Part shown: one piece after another, positions 59,897-64,000 of the stretch
How the letters are laid out: every line of letters starts with the position of its first letter
Numbering within the stretch: position 1 is the first letter of the stretch
Assembly: GCA_938014215.1 (NCBI GenBank)
Contig: CALLRW010000041.1
Span: 124,001-188,000 of the forward strand
Direction of reading: 5' to 3'
Length of the DNA stretch: 64,000 nt
Origin: an uncultured Alistipes sp.
Lineage (GTDB): Bacteria; Bacteroidota; Bacteroidia; Bacteroidales; Rikenellaceae
Made by a program: the position numbers and the translations under genes
The notes under the pieces: generated by a model
What the model was told of the DNA's origin: nothing
Seen by the model: the letters and a program-made list of their open reading frames with translations, nothing else
Databases searched by the model: none

Positions 59897-60309
59897 GTTT
59901 TGCTCACCGTGTTCGCAATTTGTCCGCATTTTCCCCACACGTGTTGCCAAGGGGCGATTACAGGCGCAAATAATTTTCTGCAGGATGCCTTATTTATGTG
60001 GTATAAGAGACCTGTCGTAGGCGGAATGCGGTAGCCGAAACCTCTATTACCGATGTGGCGCATGCTGTCGACAAAGACAGGCTTTGCGAATTGCCGGGGA
60101 TCTTTAACAAGTCTATCGGTTTCGCCTGTATTTTCTGGATTCCCGGCCGGTTTATTCGCTCTTTTTCTCCCGTGTAATGTCCATGTAAGAATTATTTTTC
60201 ATATTGCTTTGATATACAGTATTATGCCCAGAGAAATGTAAGGTATCTCGATCTCGGAAACCTGCAATGAATTCCGTATCTTTGGGTGGAGCAACCCATC
60301 ACTGAATTC
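59897..60309. other. Gene-free start of the AT-rich island
   Basis: 413 bases after the tRNA terminator with no credible gene; composition is richer in A/T than the rest of the window. The only signal recognised is a TATCTTTG box at 60277-60284. Confidence 0.5.
60277..60284 (+). promoter_or_regulatory. -7 promoter box of a decayed lipoprotein gene
   Basis: TATCTTTG, 25 bases before the ATG at 60310. Confidence 0.45.
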
Positions 60310-60515
60310 ATGAAAAAGAAGATCCTTGGAACAACCGCAATCTATCTGCTTTTTTCAGTTGCGGATTCTTGCCTTTAACGGCACCTGGCCAGTCAAGCAA
60401 TCGGGTCGAGGAATCCCGTATCCGTTATTATACGCAGGCTTGTCAGGAGATCTCCGGCATGCTCGACGGAAAGTCTCCCGTAAGTATCCGCCCCACCGAC
60501 GATACCAACCTTTAA
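60310..60515 (+). pseudogene. Small lipoprotein gene broken by a frameshift in a T run
   Basis: The ATG at 60310 encodes MKKKILGTTAIYLLF, then stops after a few codons. In the next frame the sequence goes on as FSCGFLPLTAPGQSSNR and RIRYYTQACQEISGMLDG to a TAA at 60513-60515. Joining the frames by one extra T in the T6 run at 60350-60355 gives a 68-residue lipoprotein with lipobox LFFSC. The SGMLDGKSP segment is reminiscent of exported Bacteroidota transglutaminase-like proteins, but this is weak. A phase-variable tract, a decayed gene or a sequence error are all possible. Confidence 0.5.
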
Positions 60516-60527
60516 AAACATACTATT

Positions 60528-60774
60528 ATGCGATCGGAATCTTTGACCGCGGCGATTTGCGTGATTGCCTTATTTTCAGTAAATTTGGCGTACGGGTATC
60601 AATATGCCTGCTACTGGGCAGTCGAAAGTGTCGAGTTCAGGTTCCTCCCTGCAAGAGTTAATATTTTATATGTTCAGAACACAACATGCAGGTGAGTTCC
60701 GTGGATATAAAGGACGCGGTTCAGATACAAAAGCAGCGTGGAATGCATATCTCAAGGCTTATGGATATGAATAA
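60528..60774 (+). pseudogene. Decayed small exported protein, cassette copy 1
   Basis: The ATG at 60528 gives a clean signal peptide (MRSESLTAAICVIALFSVNL) and stops at 60695. A +1-shifted frame from about 60670 continues as MFRTQHAGEFRGYKGRG and KAAWNAYLKAYGYE, ending at a TAA (60772-60774). A single frameshift near 60660-60690 would join them into a protein of about 82 residues. The first 60 bases recur at 61488 as a divergent duplicate. The tail ends inside the start of the next lipoprotein gene. Confidence 0.4.
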
Positions 60775-61090
60775 AAACATCAAAATCATTACTTTACTTT
60801 TTTTCGTGTCATTATTATCGGTATTTGGTTGCCGGCCAAAGGAATATGAATATATAAGAGCGTATGTGTATGAAACGAAGACCTATCCGTTAAGGGATGG
60901 CCATTTCCAGATGAATATCAGCTATGAGTTCGAATATAAGGGTGATACGATCAGAGGAGTGTACTCCACACATAAATTGCCTGTTGCGCAGAAAGGGGAC
61001 AGCCTGGTGCTGAAATATCCCATAGACAGGCCTCAAAAAAATAAGGTCGTCCGTGTTGTGAAGGTTATAAAAGACAGAATTCAGTTTTAG
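60767..61090 (+). CDS. Small lipoprotein of unknown function
   Basis: 107 residues with lipobox SVFGC (MNKNIKIITLLFFVSLLSVF before the Cys). The mature part is a single beta-rich domain (MNISYEFEYKGDTIRGVYST; GDSLVLKYPIDRPQKN), reminiscent of DUF3592-like domains but without a firm match. ATG at 60767 is preferred to ATGs at 60686 and 60761, which add a charged stretch before the signal. It overlaps the end of the decayed cassette upstream. AT-rich codon use unlike the genes before tRNA-Leu suggests transfer. Confidence 0.6.
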   Translation: MNKNIKIITLLFFVSLLSVFGCRPKEYEYIRAYVYETKTYPLRDGHFQMNISYEFEYKGDTIRGVYSTHKLPVAQKGDSLVLKYPIDRPQKNKVVRVVKVIKDRIQF

Positions 61091-61487
61091 GATATTTTCA
61101 CATGGACAGGTTCAACCCCTGTCATGAACATAGATGCGATTTGGAAAGAGCTGGCTTCTGCATTATATTATATATGGATGGAGTTCTCTCCTGTTTCGTT
61201 ATAAAAGACGAGTATGATAACCGGTATGGGGAATTATTGTCTATCTTCGATCACCATTCCGTGCCCCATTAATCCGGATTTGTGGATATATCTGACTCGA
61301 GAGTTGATGGGAAACATAAAATAAACCATCACGCGAAGATTTACCCTTAAACAAGGGCCTTCCTGCATAATGGGAGCATGAAAATTGCCGCTGAAGCATT
61401 GACCGACGATTATATGTCGGGAATGATTATCCTCAATCTCCGGATTCTGTTTCTAAGAATTACGACTATGCGCGGCATAGAACGTGT
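61091..61487. other. AT-rich spacer with decayed coding traces
   Basis: About 400 bases. Only short frames occur: 61102-61272 (56 codons, begins MDRFNPCHEHRC) and 61378-61491 (begins MKIAAEALTDDYMSGMI, overlapping the next cassette). Neither resembles a known protein; both are probably remnants. Confidence 0.4.
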
Positions 61488-61693
61488 ATGAGACCGAAAT
61501 CTTTGACCGCGGCAACTTGCATGATTGCCTTATTTTTAATATCTTTAGCGTGTCGCTAGCCTCGCCCTCGCCGTATGCCTACTGCATGGGGAATTCTATC
61601 AAGCTGGTTGAGCGGAAAAACAGCATGTCCGGGAGCTTGAGTGCCAAAAAACGATCATCCATGAAGGCCGAAACTTGTTTGACACCACGATAA
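61488..61693 (+). pseudogene. Decayed small exported protein, cassette copy 2
   Basis: The ATG at 61488 encodes MRPKSLTAATCMIALFLISL and stops at 61559. The signal peptide aligns over its length with copy 1 at 60528. The shifted frame continues as SPSPYAYCMGNSIKLVER to a stop at 61691-61693; the segment PYAYC aligns with YQYAC of copy 1. Thus both copies appear to have lost their reading frames independently. Confidence 0.4.
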
Positions 61694-61706
61694 AATTTAA
61701 AAGCTT

Positions 61707-62228
61707 ATGAAGAGGTTCCTTATTTTTGCGCTATGTATGAGCGGCGTGTTCTTTATCGAAGAGTGTACGGCTCAAACGCTGACAGAATCGTTGAAGAAAA
61801 AAGCTGCCATGTATCTGACAGATATCTATGAAAGCGATTCATCCGATCCTGTAAAGGCGGATGATCTCAATACGCGATATTGGATCTATGACATCCTGGA
61901 TCAGAAAAAACTTGACAGGCAAAAGAGCAAAGCCGAAAACGGGAAGATATATATCTTTAGAGTGCTCGGAGATGACCAATGCGGTACATATGCATTTATT
62001 GAAAACAATAAAATTCAGATAATGGATATGTATACAGCCGAGGATTATCGAGCTGCATGCGATTTCATGTGTCGCCATCACTACCGCATTGAGCAAGTCA
62101 TCACCGTATTGAAATATATGATAGAGAATGATGAATACGAAAGTTATTTTTCTTTACCATACTCTGCTTTGTCCGAAAAGGGCAAGGCTCAATTAGACTC
62201 GATCAGACATGCAATAAACGCTTTATGA
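61707..62228 (+). CDS. Exported protein of unknown function
   Basis: 173 residues with a signal peptide (MKRFLIFALCMSGVFFIEEC). The mature part is helical at both ends with a central beta segment GKIYIFRVLGDDQCGTYAFI followed by MDMYTAEDYRAACDFM. That pattern (YxFR...N.K..I.M....D.....F) recurs in the protein at 62363, so the two look like distant paralogues. No enzymatic motif. Low GC. Confidence 0.65.
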   Translation: MKRFLIFALCMSGVFFIEECTAQTLTESLKKKAAMYLTDIYESDSSDPVKADDLNTRYWIYDILDQKKLDRQKSKAENGKIYIFRVLGDDQCGTYAFIENNKIQIMDMYTAEDYRAACDFMCRHHYRIEQVITVLKYMIENDEYESYFSLPYSALSEKGKAQLDSIRHAINAL

Positions 62229-62362
62229 GTCCGGCTGCATCCCGGTTTGGCTGCAAGCGGTGTTTGGGTACTGGTCGATTCACCCGCCAAAAACAGAGAT
62301 TGCTGCCGACAGGAAACCGGCAAAAAGACGTCAAACCATCAAAAAACCATAATTTACGTCCT

Positions 62363-62983
62363 ATGAAAACCCTTATTACTGTCGCCTTTGTTTTTATCTC
62401 GGTTCTGCTGATGGCTGGTCCGAAGAATCGTCCGGATTCGGTTGAAATCTTCCAGTTCAATGAAGAGACCCTGGATGCCATAGAAAAGAAAATATGTGAA
62501 TTTGACGGGCTTGACGATGGACCTTCATTCCTCCCGAATACAAGGTCAGTGATTCTTGTTGCCAATCTGCTCGATGACAGTATTGCATATAATGATCTTC
62601 AAGAACGGGTTCCGCTGGATACGACATACGAGGGATCTTATAACCCGTCCAACATTTTGAATCAGAATACCCGCAAAATCGATATTTACCGATTTGTAGC
62701 TATGGGCAGCCACCGCACGAATCATATTCTGTTGCTCAATGGCAAGGATATGACCTTCATCAATATGCATAAACCCTATGATAAGGTGATCAAAGAGGTG
62801 CTGCGCTATTTTGACCGGAACAAAGAGGTTGACAACCGGTTGATGCCGATGTATATCAACTTGATCACCTGGTGGTATCTGCGCAATCACTGGGCGGATG
62901 AACTGGGTCCGTGGTATGACTGGTTCCAGGAGCAGGATTCCGTGAGCCGGGAATATTACAAGTTCCAGTATCCTTTTAAATGA
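62363..62983 (+). CDS. Exported protein of unknown function
   Basis: 206 residues with a signal peptide (MKTLITVAFVFISVLLMAGP). Central segment IDIYRFVAMGSHRTNHILLL and MHKPYDKVIKEVLRYFDRN resemble the arrangement in 61707. The C-terminus is aromatic-rich (NLITWWYLRNHWADELGPWY). Function unknown. ATG at 62363 chosen because the 46 upstream in-frame codons lack a signal and start inside a spacer. A strong terminator follows. Confidence 0.7.
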   Translation: MKTLITVAFVFISVLLMAGPKNRPDSVEIFQFNEETLDAIEKKICEFDGLDDGPSFLPNTRSVILVANLLDDSIAYNDLQERVPLDTTYEGSYNPSNILNQNTRKIDIYRFVAMGSHRTNHILLLNGKDMTFINMHKPYDKVIKEVLRYFDRNKEVDNRLMPMYINLITWWYLRNHWADELGPWYDWFQEQDSVSREYYKFQYPFK

Positions 62984-62989
62984 ATGAAG

Positions 62990-63015
62990 GGCGAGCCTTG
63001 GGGCTCGCCTTTTTT
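62990..63015 (+). terminator. Rho-independent terminator of the small-protein genes
   Basis: GGCGAGCC (62990-62997), loop TTGG, GGCTCGCC (63002-63009), then TTTTTT. Confidence 0.9.
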
Positions 63016-63211
63016 CCGGGATTCCGGAGACGAAACGCAAACCCTCCTTGATGGTGATCAAAACCCTCATTTTCAATGCGTAGAAGATTTGGAAATCCGT
63101 CCAGATTGTTGTAACTTGCCAAAAGCGATTTCGTATTGCCGATACGAGCGAGGGTTGTATCCGGAGATTGGAACGTTGGAAAAGGTAGATAACCTATAAA
63201 TAAACCGCATC

Positions 63212-63751
63212 ATGAAAAATTTTGTCTGTATCTGTTTGGTGACATTATGTATGGTTTCGTGCGCACCCTCTTTCGGATATTACGGTAAGTTGTCCCGGAA
63301 GGAGTTCCGCAGTCTCGAACAGCCCAAAATGGATTTGTATACCTTAAGATCCTGTGGTTTCGGTAGCAATTATATGTTTTGTTCCTATTTTTATGTCGAT
63401 CAGCGAAACGGAATATATATGCATGTCGATGACAGGTACCATGTTGAATTCGGACTTTGTCGAACGAGTCAGGATACGCTGTATTGCTATCCCCGATTCT
63501 ATAAAGACCATGAAGATTCCGTGTTTGTGAGAAGTAATATTTCCCGTTTGTATGCAGCCTTGAATGACAAGGGGGGATTTGACGATTTGGATGAACTGGT
63601 CTTTTTGCAAACCGATGATAAATTGATCTACATAGGTCCTCCGGGCATAGGACCCACTTCTGCTTACCTTGTTTATTCTGCTTGTGGCTTCGTGAAGGTG
63701 AAAATCCGTAATAAAAGGAAATACATGCGTCGCATGTTGATGGTATCATGA
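63212..63751 (+). CDS. Lipoprotein of unknown function
   Basis: 179 residues with lipobox MVSC (MKNFVCICLVTLCMVSCAPS). The mature protein is rich in Tyr, Phe and Cys (SCGFGSNYMFCSYFYVDQRN) with no domain I recognise. Good ribosome-start context (the ATG follows an AT-rich run). Single gene in the AT-rich island with a terminator 100 bases downstream. Confidence 0.7.
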   Translation: MKNFVCICLVTLCMVSCAPSFGYYGKLSRKEFRSLEQPKMDLYTLRSCGFGSNYMFCSYFYVDQRNGIYMHVDDRYHVEFGLCRTSQDTLYCYPRFYKDHEDSVFVRSNISRLYAALNDKGGFDDLDELVFLQTDDKLIYIGPPGIGPTSAYLVYSACGFVKVKIRNKRKYMRRMLMVS

Positions 63752-63850
63752 GCCCGGACCGTGTTTGGTAATTCCAGATCCGGATATCCATGTGAACCGG
63801 GAGTCGATTTTCCGCAGACCCTTTCAGGGTAAACGCCGTTATTGATATAT

Positions 63851-63886
63851 GCAACGAGGGGTTTGTTCGCACAGGCCCCTCGTTGC
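63851..63886. terminator. Bidirectional terminator between convergent genes
   Basis: GCAACGAGGGG (63851-63861) and CCCCTCGTTGC (63876-63886): a perfect 11-bp stem with a 14-base loop. Confidence 0.75.
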
Positions 63887-63932
63887 TCGTATAAAGCTGA
63901 AAATCGTTCTTGATGCTTGAGAAATGGGCGAG

Positions 63933-64000
63933 CTACCGTCCCTTGAGTTTGGCTGCATCGCGTTTGAGCTGCTCCGCCTCCTGGGCTTTCAGCCGAGCCT
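63933..64000 (-). CDS. C-terminus of a coiled-coil protein, cut by the window edge
   Basis: Only the last 21 or 22 codons are visible, ending LKAQEAEQLKRDAAKLKGR before a TAG (63933-63935, minus strand). Charged heptad-like sequence suggests a coiled coil. The parent protein cannot be identified from this fragment. Confidence 0.55.
   Translation of the reverse strand, partial: ARLKAQEAEQLKRDAAKLKGR

Noticed and set aside
59797..60063. Minus-strand open frame covering the tRNA-Leu end
   Set aside because: It reads through the tRNA and its terminator; translated tRNA-Leu sequence commonly gives a GAGVEPARPLL-like false protein.
63210..63872. A 220-codon minus-strand frame opposite the lipoprotein at 63212
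   Set aside because: The plus-strand lipoprotein has a signal peptide and lipobox; the antisense product has none and runs through the terminator at 63851.

Overview
The window is a GC-rich chromosomal segment of a gut Bacteroidota bacterium, most probably an Alistipes-like member of the Rikenellaceae (inference). The support is: the Bacteroidota -7 box TAnnTTTG, in places with a TTTG -33 element, sits in front of most transcription units; there are S-type sulfatases, GH27 and GH36 alpha-galactosidases, a BACON-domain lipoprotein, Bacteroidales-type tyrosine integrases and AraC/Crp-like regulators; and the GC is high for Bacteroidales.

Layout. 1-0.8 kb: start of an RND adaptor gene running off the left edge, divergent from an AraC regulator (0.95 kb). 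2-6.4 kb: D-lactate dehydrogenase, then a two-gene redox operon of a NapH/NapG-like polyferredoxin membrane protein and a Tat-type ferredoxin-containing aldo/keto reductase. 6.7-8.8 kb: MATE exporter and Crp-like regulator. 9-14.9 kb: complete tripartite RND pump (adaptor-permease-outer membrane factor, minus strand). 15.2-22.4 kb: tightly overlapping seven-gene operon TetR-TolC-HlyD-ATPase-ATPase-permease-permease, which resembles the E. coli cecR-ybhGFSR locus with YbhF split in two and a TolC protein added. 22.6-29.4 kb: minus-strand MacAB-TolC-type exporter followed by a LytS/LytTR two-component pair, separated by a 70-bp hairpin repeat array. 29.6 kb: flavodoxin. 30.4-31.8 kb: tRNA-Gly and a truncated integrase. 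32-39.2 kb: sulfated-galactoside degradation locus (GH27, GH36, two sulfatases), then an AraC regulator. 40.4-46 kb: second RND pump. 46.3-48.8 kb: Crp-like regulator divergent from a BACON lipoprotein. 48.8-52.6 kb: AraC / cyclophilin-like lipoprotein / CMD-cupin operon, divergent from an AraC paralogue. 52.8-57 kb: third sulfatase, MFS transporter, complete tyrosine recombinase. 57.2-59.9 kb: LuxC-like acyl-CoA reductase, an acidic pRiA4b ORF-3-family protein, miaA and tRNA-Leu. 59.9-64 kb: AT-rich, gene-poor island just after tRNA-Leu with small exported proteins, several decayed or duplicated.

The window is dominated by envelope export (two whole RND systems and part of a third, two ABC/TolC systems, MATE, MFS), each next to its own regulator, plus polysaccharide desulfation and alpha-galactose removal in the periplasm. 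No SusC/SusD pair, CRISPR array, intact IS element or replication origin is visible. The least conventional parts are the small-exported-protein island after tRNA-Leu, the hairpin repeat array between the exporter and its two-component genes, the Gly/Ala-rich insertion in one ABC permease, and the fused ferredoxin protein coupled to a Tat-exported aldo/keto reductase. No complete new defence or mobile system could be demonstrated.
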